Source of the DNA: WTGU01 sp965242855
Lineage (GTDB): Bacteria > Pseudomonadota > Alphaproteobacteria > UBA828
Direction of reading: 5' to 3'
Length of the DNA: 64,000 bases
Assembly (NCBI GenBank): GCA_965242855.1
Contig: OZ251509.1
Coordinates: forward strand, 2,790,001-2,854,000
Below the pieces are notes generated by a model. It worked only from the letters and a program-made list of their open reading frames with translations, ran no database searches and had not been told where the DNA came from. Both the position numbers and the translations under genes were made by a program. Below, piece after piece: positions 1-8,075 of this stretch. The stretch's first letter is position 1. Each line of letters opens with the position of its first letter.

Positions 1-576
1 TTCCTCCGCAACAGCGGGCGCGGCTGGGTGACGGCGGAATACGGCATGCTGCCCCGCTCCACCGGTTCGCGGACCGGCCGCGAGGCGGCGCGCGGGCGCC
101 AGGGCGGGCGGACCCACGAGATCCAGAGGCTGATCGGGCGCTCCCTGCGCGCCGTCGCGGATCTCGAGGCGCTGGGTGAGCGCCAGATCGTCCTCGATTG
201 CGACGTCATCCAGGCCGACGGCGGGACGCGGACCGCCGCCATCACCGGCGCCTACGTGGCGCTTCACGCCGCACTGGCCGGCCTCGTCGCAGGCGGCGCG
301 CTCGACCGGCTGCCGCTCGCGGGCCAGGTCGCGGCGGTCAGCTGCGGGATCGTCGGCGGCGAGGCGGTGCTCGACCTCGACTACGCGGAGGACAGCACGG
401 CGGAAGCCGACGCGAATTTCGTGCTGACCGCCGACGGCGGGATCGTGGAGATCCAGGGCACGGCGGAGAAGGCGCCGTTCGCGGAGCGGCAATTCCTCGA
501 CATGTTGGGCCTCGCCCGCAAGGGAGCGGCGCGGCTGTTCGCGTTGCAACGAACCGCCCTCGCGCAGGCCGGCTGA
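1..576 (+). CDS. rph: Ribonuclease PH, 3' part (5' end outside window)
   Basis: This is the phosphorolytic 3'-5' exoribonuclease that trims tRNA 3' tails. The reading frame is open from base 1, so only the C-terminal 191 residues are visible. Family hallmarks are the arginine-rich segment GRTHEIQRLIGRSLRA (about residues 38-53 of the visible part), DCDVIQADGGTRT, and a C-terminal stretch beginning at EIQGTAEKAPF. The stop codon shares its last base with the ATG of rdgB, so the two are translationally coupled; rph-rdgB-hemW is a common alphaproteobacterial order. The truncation is caused only by the window edge. Confidence 0.95.
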   Translation, partial: FLRNSGRGWVTAEYGMLPRSTGSRTGREAARGRQGGRTHEIQRLIGRSLRAVADLEALGERQIVLDCDVIQADGGTRTAAITGAYVALHAALAGLVAGGALDRLPLAGQVAAVSCGIVGGEAVLDLDYAEDSTAEADANFVLTADGGIVEIQGTAEKAPFAERQFLDMLGLARKGAARLFALQRTALAQAG

Positions 577-1190
577 TGGCCCGTCGTCTCGTGGCGGCGC
601 GCCTGATCGTGGCCAGCCACAACGACGGCAAGGTCGCCGAGATCGCCGCGCTCCTGGCGCCGCACGGCATCGAGGCGGTCGGCGCGGCCGCCTGCGGCCT
701 CCCCGAACCGGCGGAGACGGGCGATACCTTCCGGGCGAACGCGGCGCTCAAGGCGCGCGCGGCGGCGGCGCGCGGGGAACCGGCGCTCGCCGACGATTCG
801 GGCCTCGTCGTCCCCGCCCTCGACGGCGCACCGGGAGTCCGTTCCGCCCGCTGGGGCGGCCCGGCGCGGGATTTCCAGGCAGCGATGGCACGCGTCGACG
901 CGACGCTGGCCGCGCGCGGCGTCGAGACCGTCGGCACGGCGGCATCCTTCGCCTGCGCCCTCGCCCTCGCCTGGCCCGACGGGCATTGCGAGGTCGTCGA
1001 AGGCCGGGTGGACGGGACTCTCGCCTGGCCGCCGCGCGGCGCACATGGTTTCGGCTACGACCCGATCTTCGTCCCCGACGGCCACGCGCGCACCTTCGGC
1101 GAGATGGCGCCGGCCGCCAAGCAGCCGTTGACCCACCGCGCCCGCGCCTTCGCGCGACTGGCGGCGGCCTGCCTGCCGCGCGGCCCGTGA
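576..1190 (+). CDS. rdgB: dITP/XTP pyrophosphatase (Ham1/RdgB family)
   Basis: A 204-residue house-cleaning enzyme that hydrolyses dITP, XTP and ITP to monophosphates, keeping deaminated purines out of DNA and RNA. The family fingerprint is complete: S14-H-N-x-x-K19 near the N-terminus (substrate phosphate binding), the acidic D73-D74-S-G-L loop, and HGFGYDPIFVPDG at about 157-169. Length is normal for the family. The ATG at 576 overlaps the rph stop by one base, and the TGA is overlapped by the GTG of hemW, giving a tightly coupled rph-rdgB-hemW operon. Confidence 0.95.
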   Translation: MARRLVAARLIVASHNDGKVAEIAALLAPHGIEAVGAAACGLPEPAETGDTFRANAALKARAAAARGEPALADDSGLVVPALDGAPGVRSARWGGPARDFQAAMARVDATLAARGVETVGTAASFACALALAWPDGHCEVVEGRVDGTLAWPPRGAHGFGYDPIFVPDGHARTFGEMAPAAKQPLTHRARAFARLAAACLPRGP

Positions 1191-2347
1191 CCCCGCCGCC
1201 GCACGCGCGCGCCGTCTATATCCACTGGCCGTTCTGCCGCGCGAAGTGCCCCTATTGCGACTTCAACAGCCATGTCCGGGAGCGCGTGGACGAGCCGCGC
1301 TGGCGACGCGCGCTCCTCCGCGAACTGGACCATTTCGCGGCGCGGCTCCCGGGGGCGACGGTCGCCAGCATCTTCTTCGGCGGCGGCACGCCGTCTCTGA
1401 TGCCCCCGCAGACCGCGGCGGCGGCGATCGACCGGGTGGCGTCCCGCTGGACTCTCGCGCCCGACGCGGAGATCACCCTCGAAGCCAACCCGACCTCGAC
1501 CGAGGCGGCGCGGCTGCGGGATTTCCGCGCGGCCGGGGTGAACCGGGTCTCGCTCGGCGTCCAGGCGCTCGACGACGACGCCCTCCGCTTCCTCGGGCGC
1601 CAGCACGGCGCCTCGGAGGCGCGCCGCGCGGTCGAACTGGCGCGGCGCATCGTGCCGCGCGTCTCCTTCGACCTCATCTACGCCCGGCCCGGCCAGAGCC
1701 CCGCCGTCTGGCGCAGGGAGCTGGCGGAGGCGCTGGCGCTCGCCGACGGCCATCTCTCGCTCTATCAACTCACGGTCGAGAAGGGCACGGCGTTCCACCG
1801 CCTTCGGCGCGAGGGCGCGTTCGCGCTCCCCGACGACGACACGGGCCGCGCCCTCTACGACCTGACCCAGGAGCTGACGACGAAGGCCGGCCTCCCGGCC
1901 TATGAGATCTCGAACCACGCGAGGGACGGGGAGGCCTGCCGCCACAACCTCGCCTGCTGGCGCTACGAGGACTATGTCGGCGTCGGCCCGGGTGCCCACG
2001 GGCGCATCGAAACGGGCGGCGGCCGGTATGCGACGCGCCAGCACGCCGGCCCCGAAACCTGGCTCGCTTCGGTCGAGCGCGCGGGCCACGGCACCGCCGC
2101 CTCGCGGCCGCTGTCGCCCGACGAGCAGGCGCGCGAAATGCTGATGACGGGGCTCCGGCTTCGCGAAGGGGTGCCGCTCGCGCGTCTGGAACGGCGGACC
2201 GGCTGCGCGCCGGACAGGGTGATCGACCGCGACCGCGTCGCCCGCCTCGTCGCCGCCGGCTATCTCGAAGACCGGGCCTGCCGCCTGCGGGCCACCGAGG
2301 CCGGGCGGCCCCTCCTCAACCGCCTTCTCGCGGAGCTCCTTCGCTGA
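1187..2347 (+). CDS. hemW: Radical-SAM heme chaperone HemW
   Basis: A 386-residue radical SAM protein of the HemN/HemW family. The 4Fe-4S motif is C17-x3-C21-x2-C24 (FCRAKCPYC) directly after the YIHWPF strand, followed by FFGGGTPS at about 63-70 (SAM binding) and CWRYEDYVGVGPGAH further on. It lacks the long N-terminal extension of true coproporphyrinogen oxidases, which favours HemW (heme delivery) over HemN. The GTG at 1187 overlaps the rdgB stop and puts YIHWPF near the N-terminus as in relatives; an upstream start would only add an arginine-rich out-of-family stretch. The 3' end overlaps the convergent lipoprotein gene by 32 bases. Confidence 0.93.
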   Translation: MTPPPHARAVYIHWPFCRAKCPYCDFNSHVRERVDEPRWRRALLRELDHFAARLPGATVASIFFGGGTPSLMPPQTAAAAIDRVASRWTLAPDAEITLEANPTSTEAARLRDFRAAGVNRVSLGVQALDDDALRFLGRQHGASEARRAVELARRIVPRVSFDLIYARPGQSPAVWRRELAEALALADGHLSLYQLTVEKGTAFHRLRREGAFALPDDDTGRALYDLTQELTTKAGLPAYEISNHARDGEACRHNLACWRYEDYVGVGPGAHGRIETGGGRYATRQHAGPETWLASVERAGHGTAASRPLSPDEQAREMLMTGLRLREGVPLARLERRTGCAPDRVIDRDRVARLVAAGYLEDRACRLRATEAGRPLLNRLLAELLR

Positions 2348-3878
2348 TTCCCGAGCGCTCGGGCCCTCCGTCGCCCGGCGCCTCGGCGTCCCGGTCGAAG
2401 CGCTCGGGCGCCGGCCCGACGACGACGGTCTCGCCCCCGCCGGCGACCTCGAAGACGGCCAGGCTTCGCTCCGCCATCCCGTCCGCGTCGAAGCGGAAGA
2501 GGCCGTCGACGCCGACGAAGCCGCGGCGGCCGCCGATGGCGCGGGAGTCGAGCCCCGCGTCCGCCCGCGCCAGCACGGCGGCCAGGGCCGTCGCGTCGTA
2601 GCCGAGAGAGGCGATCGCGCCCGGCGACTCGCCGAAGGCCCGGCGGTAGCGCGCCTCGAAATCCCGCCGCGCGGCCGGGCCGGGGCCGGCGAACCAGCCG
2701 CCCGCCAGCGTCGGCTCGCCGAGCGTGGCCGGGTCCTCCCAGAGGCCCGTCCCCAGCAGCCGGACCTCAGCGGGATCGATGTCGTAATAGGGAAGCAGGG
2801 CGGCGATCTGCCTGAGCCGGGCGCCGCCGTCGGCCAGCAGAAGCGCATCGAAGGCGACGGCGCCCAGAGTGTCGCGTCTGGAAAGCCGCGCGAGTCCGCG
2901 GCGCGCGGCGGCATCGCCCCGGCGGGCGAGCGCCGCCCGTTCTTCCTCCAACGCCCGGGAGCGCCGATCGTAGTCGGCGAGGGCGCGAACCACCTGGGCC
3001 GCGTCCGACCCGTCCGGCGCATAATGGCGAACGCGCGTAAGCGAAAGGCCCGCCGCCGCCGCCGCTGCCGCCGCTTCGTCCGCGACCGCCGCGCCGTAGC
3101 GGGTTTCGGGCGCGAGCAGGGCGAGCCGTCGATGGCCGTGCGCGGCGGCGTGAGCGACCACCCGACGGACCTGGGCGCCCGGCGCATGGCCGAGCAGGTA
3201 CACCCCTTCGCCCGCCACCTCCCGGTCCGTCGAGAAGGCGACGACGGCGACGCCGCGGTCGCGGGCATGGGAGGCGACGGCGGCCACCCCGTCGGCGAAC
3301 AGCGGGCCGAGGATCAGGTCGACGCCCTCGCCGAGCAGCGAAAGGGCCGCCCGCTCGGCGCCCGCGGCCGAGCCTCCGGTATCGCGGGGCAGCAGCGCGA
3401 AGGCCTCGTCGGCGGCGTCGAACAGCGCGAGCTGCGCCGCGCGCAACAACGCTTCGCCTTCCGGCGCGTAGCGCCCCGAAAGCGGCACGAGAAGGCCGAC
3501 CCGGACGCTGCGGGCTTCGCCCGCGCCCGCCGCCGCATCGGCACCGCGCGCGGAGGGCGATCCGGAGGGCGGCGGACTCGCGGTCTCCGGGGCCGATGCC
3601 GCGCGCGCTTCATCAACCGGCAGAGCGGAGACCGTTTGGGGCGTCCGTTCCTCCCTCGTCGCCGCAACCGCCGCCGCGGGCGAAGCACCCGCTTCGAGGG
3701 GCGCCGCCGCTTCCGGCGCGGGTGGCTGGCCCTCCTCCGCCGGCGGGGGTACGCTCGGCTGGCCGCAGGCGGCCGCGAGGAGGAGCGGCGCGATGCCGAC
3801 CGCCGCGAGACCCGCATGTCGGCGCCGGCCGGCCGACGGACGAGGGCGAGGTCCGCGCATGTCCGAGGGAGCTCCCAT
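2316..3878 (-). CDS. LpoA-like penicillin-binding-protein activator lipoprotein
   Basis: A lipoprotein of about 520 residues with a signal segment ending in a lipobox (LAAAC, Cys38), a long Pro/Ala/Glu-rich linker (about 40-120), then a type-1 periplasmic-binding fold beginning VRVGLLVPLSG at about 125. Related proteins are annotated as leucine/isoleucine/valine-binding homologues or penicillin-binding protein activators. No transporter genes are adjacent, so a role in cell-wall synthesis from the inner leaflet of the outer membrane is more likely than uptake; that is inference. It lies divergent from rsmI, the usual neighbour of lpoA-like genes. An alternative ATG at 3860 (MRGPRPRPS) would give a more compact signal peptide. 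Confidence 0.8.
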   Translation of the reverse strand: MGAPSDMRGPRPRPSAGRRRHAGLAAVGIAPLLLAAACGQPSVPPPAEEGQPPAPEAAAPLEAGASPAAAVAATREERTPQTVSALPVDEARAASAPETASPPPSGSPSARGADAAAGAGEARSVRVGLLVPLSGRYAPEGEALLRAAQLALFDAADEAFALLPRDTGGSAAGAERAALSLLGEGVDLILGPLFADGVAAVASHARDRGVAVVAFSTDREVAGEGVYLLGHAPGAQVRRVVAHAAAHGHRRLALLAPETRYGAAVADEAAAAAAAAGLSLTRVRHYAPDGSDAAQVVRALADYDRRSRALEEERAALARRGDAAARRGLARLSRRDTLGAVAFDALLLADGGARLRQIAALLPYYDIDPAEVRLLGTGLWEDPATLGEPTLAGGWFAGPGPAARRDFEARYRRAFGESPGAIASLGYDATALAAVLARADAGLDSRAIGGRRGFVGVDGLFRFDADGMAERSLAVFEVAGGGETVVVGPAPERFDRDAEAPGDGGPERSGISEGAPREGG

Positions 3879-3978
3879 GGCATCAGCGAGCGGGGGGCAG
3901 CCTAGTCACGATCCGTCCGATTTCCAAGGTGCGGACGGGAGGTCCGCGTGCCGAAAACGATGCGGAACCGCATGAGAA

Positions 3979-4872
3979 ATGCGGGATAGGAGCCGCGCCC
4001 CGACGGGTGAACCGCGCGCCGCCGCCGCGCCCGGCCTGTGGCTGGTCGCGACCCCGATCGGCAACATGGACGACGTGTCGCGACGCGCCCTCTCGGTGCT
4101 CGCCGCCGTCGACCGCGTGGCCTGCGAGGACACCCGCCATACCGCCCGGCTGCTCGCGCGCCACGGCATCGACGCGCGCCTCGTCTCCTATCACGAGCAC
4201 AACGCGGCGCGCGTCCGCCCGACGCTGATCCGCGCGCTCGCGGGCGGCGGCTCCATGGCCCTGGTCGCCGATGCCGGGACTCCGCTGATCTCGGATCCCG
4301 GCTACAAGCTGGTCCGCGCGGCACTCGACGCCGGCATCCGGGTGACCGGCTGCCCCGGCCCGAGCGCGCCGCTGCTGGCGCTCGTCCTCTCCGGCCTGCC
4401 GACCGACCGCTTCTATTTCGGCGGCTTCCTGCCGCCCCGCCGCGCGCCGCGGCGCGCGGCCATCGCCACGTTGGTCGCGCTCGATGCGACCCTCGTCCTG
4501 CTCGAATCGCCCCGTCGTCTGGCGGCGGCGCTGGCGGACATGGCCGAGCTTCTGGGTCCGCGCCCGGCCGCCGTCGCCCGCGAGCTGACCAAGCGCCACG
4601 AAGAGATGCGGCGCGGGACTCTCGCGGCGCTCGCCCGACACTACGCCGAGAGCGGCGCGCCCAAGGGCGAGATCGTGGTCGTCGTTGACGGTCGGCAGGA
4701 AGCGCCGGCGCTTTCCGACGCGGATCTGGACGCGCGGCTCGATACGCTGCTGGAGGCGGGAACGGTCCGCGACGCGGCGGCGGCGCTTGGCGCCGAAACC
4801 GGGCGCCCCCGCCGGGCCGTCTATGCCCGGGCGCTGGCCCGCGCCCGGGCGCGCGGTGGATGCGCACCGTAG
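3979..4872 (+). CDS. rsmI: 16S rRNA (cytidine1402-2'-O)-methyltransferase RsmI
   Basis: A SAM-dependent tetrapyrrole-methylase-fold enzyme that 2'-O-methylates C1402 in the ribosomal P site. Characteristic segments are ATPIGNMDDVSRRAL (24-38), CEDTRHTARLL (49-59) and ADAGTPLISDPGYK (97-110), all near-invariant in RsmI. Length (297) is normal. It is followed, with a 13-base overlap, by yraN, and faces the divergent LpoA-like gene; that lpoA/rsmI/yraN arrangement is widely conserved in proteobacteria. Confidence 0.95.
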   Translation: MRDRSRAPTGEPRAAAAPGLWLVATPIGNMDDVSRRALSVLAAVDRVACEDTRHTARLLARHGIDARLVSYHEHNAARVRPTLIRALAGGGSMALVADAGTPLISDPGYKLVRAALDAGIRVTGCPGPSAPLLALVLSGLPTDRFYFGGFLPPRRAPRRAAIATLVALDATLVLLESPRRLAAALADMAELLGPRPAAVARELTKRHEEMRRGTLAALARHYAESGAPKGEIVVVVDGRQEAPALSDADLDARLDTLLEAGTVRDAAAALGAETGRPRRAVYARALARARARGGCAP

Positions 4873-5246
4873 CCGCGCGGCGGGCGGCCGAGCGCCAGGG
4901 CCGCGCCGCCGAGCGGCTGTGCGCGCTGCGCCTCAGGCTCACCGGCTGGCGCATCCTCGCGCGGCGCTACGCGACTCCGGTCGGCGAGATCGATATCGTC
5001 GCGCGGCGCGGCACCCTCGTCGCCTTCATCGAGGTGAAGCACCGACGGGACGCGCGCGAAGCCCTGGAGACGATCACCGCCCGCCAGCGCACGCGCATCG
5101 AGCGGGCGGCGACGGTGTTCTTGTCGCGTCACCCGAGATGGCGCAAGCTTGCGCTCCGATTCGACGTCATGGTGGTGACTCCCGGGCATTGGCCGCGCCG
5201 CGTGACGGATGCTTGGCGACCCGGCGGCGCGGGCACCGTCCCGTGA
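4860..5246 (+). CDS. yraN: YraN family (UPF0102) endonuclease-like protein
   Basis: A 128-residue member of UPF0102, a family with a restriction-endonuclease-like core and no firmly established biological role. The candidate metal-binding residues are visible: E43/D45 in VGEIDIVARRG and E58-V-K60 in LVAFIEVKHR. The start ATG lies inside the end of rsmI (13-base overlap), so translation is probably coupled. Known neighbours in other proteobacteria (rsmI upstream, a BON-domain lipoprotein downstream) are retained here. Confidence 0.9.
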   Translation: MRTVAARRAAERQGRAAERLCALRLRLTGWRILARRYATPVGEIDIVARRGTLVAFIEVKHRRDAREALETITARQRTRIERAATVFLSRHPRWRKLALRFDVMVVTPGHWPRRVTDAWRPGGAGTVP

Positions 5247-5264
5247 CTCGGTGAAGGAGGCTGC

Positions 5265-5915
5265 ATGGGAACAGGTGGCACGGTCGCCGGCCGCCGCCGG
5301 CCGGCTTCCCCGGCAGGGACCTTCCTGGCCGTCGTAGCCGCCGCGGCGCTCGGCTGCCTGTTCCTCCCCGGCTGTGGCGGGCTCGTGGCCGGGGCGACCG
5401 CGAGAGCGGGCATCGCGGTCGTCGAGGAGCGCTCCGTCGGCGATGTAATCGACGATCTGACGATTCGCGCCGAGCTCAACCACATCTTCTTCGACGACGA
5501 CCTCGACCTCTATGGCGACGTGTCGTTCGGCGTGGTCGAGGGCCGCGTGCTGCTCAAGGGCTCCGTGCCGACGCGCGAGGACCGCGTGCAGGCGATCCAG
5601 CTCGCCTGGAAAGCCGCCGGCGTCCGCGAGGTGATCAACGAGCTCCAGGTGGTCCAGGGCGGGGGAATCATCGACTACGCCCGCGACACCTGGATCTCGA
5701 CGCAGCTCAAGGGCCGCCTTCTCCTGGATATGGACATCCTGTCGATCAACTACGACGTCGAGTCCGTCAACAGTGTCGTGTACGTGATCGGGATCGCCCA
5801 GGACGAGGGGGAGCTCGAGAGGGTCGTCGGCCATGCCCGCGCCATCGAGGACGTGCGCCGCGTCGTGAGCCACGTGATCCTGAAAGACGATCCGCGGCGC
5901 CAGGCGACCCCCTGA
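5265..5915 (+). CDS. BON-domain lipoprotein (DolP/OsmY-like)
   Basis: A 216-residue secreted protein with a signal segment ending in a lipobox (FLPGC, Cys37). Two consecutive BON modules follow: one at about 60-130 (GRVLLKGSVPTREDRVQAI) and one at about 135-205 (SVNSVVYVIGIAQDEGEL). BON proteins bind anionic phospholipids, and the dual-BON lipoprotein encoded next to yraN corresponds to DolP (YraP), which supports outer-membrane integrity. A strong ribosome binding site (GAAGGAGG) precedes the ATG. The stop shares one base with the next ATG. Confidence 0.87.
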   Translation: MGTGGTVAGRRRPASPAGTFLAVVAAAALGCLFLPGCGGLVAGATARAGIAVVEERSVGDVIDDLTIRAELNHIFFDDDLDLYGDVSFGVVEGRVLLKGSVPTREDRVQAIQLAWKAAGVREVINELQVVQGGGIIDYARDTWISTQLKGRLLLDMDILSINYDVESVNSVVYVIGIAQDEGELERVVGHARAIEDVRRVVSHVILKDDPRRQATP

Positions 5916-6748
5916 TGGCGGAGGCGGCGATCGAGCGGATGCTGCGCGACGCGGGCGGGCGCGCCGACGATTCGATCGATCTGGCCGATACCGCGCTCCT
6001 GCTTGGCGCCCTCGACATCCCGAACGCGCGCCTGGCGCTCTATCGCGCCCACATCGGGCGACTCGCCGGCGGCGTCGCGTCGCGCGCCGGCGCCGACGAC
6101 GAACCGCCGTTGGAGCGGCGGCGCGGCCACATCAACGCGGTGCTCTTCGAGGACAACGGTTACGGCGGTGACACCGAGAGCTACGACGACCCAGAGAACG
6201 CCAACCTCCTGCGGGTCATCGACCGCCGGGCCGGCCTGCCGGTGAGCCTCGGCATCCTCTACATCCACCTCGCCCGGGCGCAGGGCTGGGCGGTGGACGG
6301 GCTGGCCTTTCCCGGGCATTTCCTGCTGCGCATGGACGACCGGGACCGACGGCTGATCGTGGATCCCTTCCATCGCGGCCAGACGCTCGAGGCCGGCCAC
6401 CTGCGCGGCCTGCTGAAGCAGTTCCGCGGCGCCGACGCGGAGCTCGAACCGTCCCACTACGCGCCGGTCGGCAACCGGGCGATCCTCCTGCGGCTCCAGA
6501 ACAACATCAAGACCCGCGCGCTCCAGGCGGGCGACACGGTCCGGGCCGCCGCGCTCCTGGAGCGCATGCTGCTGATCGCGCCGGAGGCGGGCGGCGTCTG
6601 GCACGAACTCGGCATTCTGCGCGCCCGCCTCGGCACCATGAAGGGTGCCGTCCGGGCGCTGGAGCGCGGCCTCTCCTGCGGCCTGCCGGACACCGCCCGG
6701 GCGCACGCCGAATCGGCCCTGGCGAGGCTGAAGACCGGCCTGCACTGA
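5915..6748 (+). CDS. SirB1-like transglutaminase-fold/TPR protein
   Basis: A 277-residue cytosolic protein of the SirB1 family. The conserved block GLPVSLGILYIHLARAQG (about 108-125) followed by LAFPGHFLLR is the family signature and resembles a transglutaminase core. The C-terminal third (about 195-275) reads as TPR-like helices (ALLERMLLIAPEAGGVWHELGIL). The biochemical role of SirB1 proteins is unknown; in several proteobacteria they sit beside translation release-factor genes. It overlaps the BON gene by one base and precedes gshB by 16 bases, suggesting one transcription unit. Confidence 0.85.
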   Translation: MAEAAIERMLRDAGGRADDSIDLADTALLLGALDIPNARLALYRAHIGRLAGGVASRAGADDEPPLERRRGHINAVLFEDNGYGGDTESYDDPENANLLRVIDRRAGLPVSLGILYIHLARAQGWAVDGLAFPGHFLLRMDDRDRRLIVDPFHRGQTLEAGHLRGLLKQFRGADAELEPSHYAPVGNRAILLRLQNNIKTRALQAGDTVRAAALLERMLLIAPEAGGVWHELGILRARLGTMKGAVRALERGLSCGLPDTARAHAESALARLKTGLH

Positions 6749-6764
6749 GCGGCGCGGGTACGGC

Positions 6765-7748
6765 ATGCCCCTCGCGGTGGCCATACAGATGGATCCCGTC
6801 GAGGCCATCGACATCGAGGCGGACAGCACGTTCGCCCTCGCGCTCGAGGCCCAGGCGCGCGGCCACGCGCTCTACCATTACCTGCCCCGGCGGCTCTCGT
6901 TGCGGGCGGGCCGGGTGACGGCCACCATGCGCTCCCTTGAAGTGCGGAACCAAGCCGGCGACCACGCCACCCTCGGCGCGCCGGAGACCATCGACCTCGC
7001 CGCCATGGACGTCGTCCTGATGCGCCAGGACCCGCCTTTCGACATGTCCTACATCACCGCGACCCACCTGCTGGAACACGTCCACCCGGCGACGCTGGTC
7101 GTCAACGATCCCGTGCAGGTAAGAAACGCGCCCGAAAAGCTCTTCGTCACCCATTTCGGCGATCTGACGCCGCCGACCCTGATCGCCGCCGAGCCCGGCC
7201 CGATCGCGGACTTCCGGGCGAAGCACGGCGACATCGTCCTCAAGCCGCTGTTCGGCAACGGCGGCGCCGGCGTGTTCCACGTGGCGCCCGGGGACGAGAA
7301 CCTCAACGCCCTGCTCGAGATGTTCGCCGCCTTCTCCCGCGAGCCGATCATCGCCCAAGCCTATCTGCCGGCGGTTCGCGAAGGCGACAAGCGCATCGTC
7401 CTGGTGGAGGGCGCGCCCGTCGGCGCGGTGAACCGCGTTCCGCCCAAGGGCGAGGCCCGCGCCAACCTCCATGTCGGCGCCAAGCCGCGGAAGACGGCGC
7501 TGACCGGCCGCGAGCGCGAGATCTGCGCGACGATCGGACCGGCGCTCCGCGAACGCGGCTTGGTCTTCGCCGGCATCGACGTGATCGGCGGTTACCTCAC
7601 CGAGATCAACGTCACTTCGCCGACCGGCATCCAGGAAATAAACCGCCTCGACGGCGCCCGCATCGAGGCCCTGGTGTGGGACGCGATCGAGGCCCGCCGC
7701 GCGGATGCCGTGCGCGCGCCCGGCAATCCCGCCGGCGCGCGCGAATGA
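6765..7748 (+). CDS. gshB: Glutathione synthase
   Basis: An ATP-grasp ligase joining gamma-glutamylcysteine to glycine. It begins with the family pattern MPLAVAIQMDPVEAI, carries MRQDPPFDMSYITATHLLE at about 86-104, the ATP-binding glycine-rich loop GNGGAGVF, and the C-terminal metal site EINVTSPTGIQEI. At 327 residues it is slightly longer than the Escherichia coli enzyme, mostly at an Ala/Arg-rich tail. No gshA is visible in the window. It is the last gene of the + strand run before a 327-base spacer. Confidence 0.95.
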   Translation: MPLAVAIQMDPVEAIDIEADSTFALALEAQARGHALYHYLPRRLSLRAGRVTATMRSLEVRNQAGDHATLGAPETIDLAAMDVVLMRQDPPFDMSYITATHLLEHVHPATLVVNDPVQVRNAPEKLFVTHFGDLTPPTLIAAEPGPIADFRAKHGDIVLKPLFGNGGAGVFHVAPGDENLNALLEMFAAFSREPIIAQAYLPAVREGDKRIVLVEGAPVGAVNRVPPKGEARANLHVGAKPRKTALTGREREICATIGPALRERGLVFAGIDVIGGYLTEINVTSPTGIQEINRLDGARIEALVWDAIEARRADAVRAPGNPAGARE

Positions 7749-8075
7749 GCCTCGACGCCCGGGGCCGGGGCGGCGGATTGACGAACCGACAACGGAACCG
7801 CCTTTCACCGCCGGCGCTTTGCAGGACCAGCCCGTGCCGGGTGTCCGTGAACCCGTCGAGGCGTCTCGAGGAGCCGGGGATGTCGTAAGGCCTTGCCCAT
7901 GATCCGGCTCATGGGAGCGCGGATGCGTCCATACGAGCCGCCCGCCCGTGCGCTTCGGCGGCGCGGAAGATAAGATCGGGAGAGCATCCGGGCCCGGCCG
8001 ATGGCGGGCCGCGTCCGGGGCGGCGGCCGGGGCCGTCGGAGGCCAACGGCCGGGGGGCCGGGGGAAGGACGCCGA
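7749..8075. other. 327-base spacer between gshB and comM
   Basis: No convincing coding sequence is visible on either strand here; the open frames are short and arginine-rich, as expected of GC-rich noncoding DNA. A purine-rich GGGGGAAGGAC just before 8076 is the probable ribosome binding site of comM. I see no tRNA, attachment site or clear terminator. Confidence 0.5.
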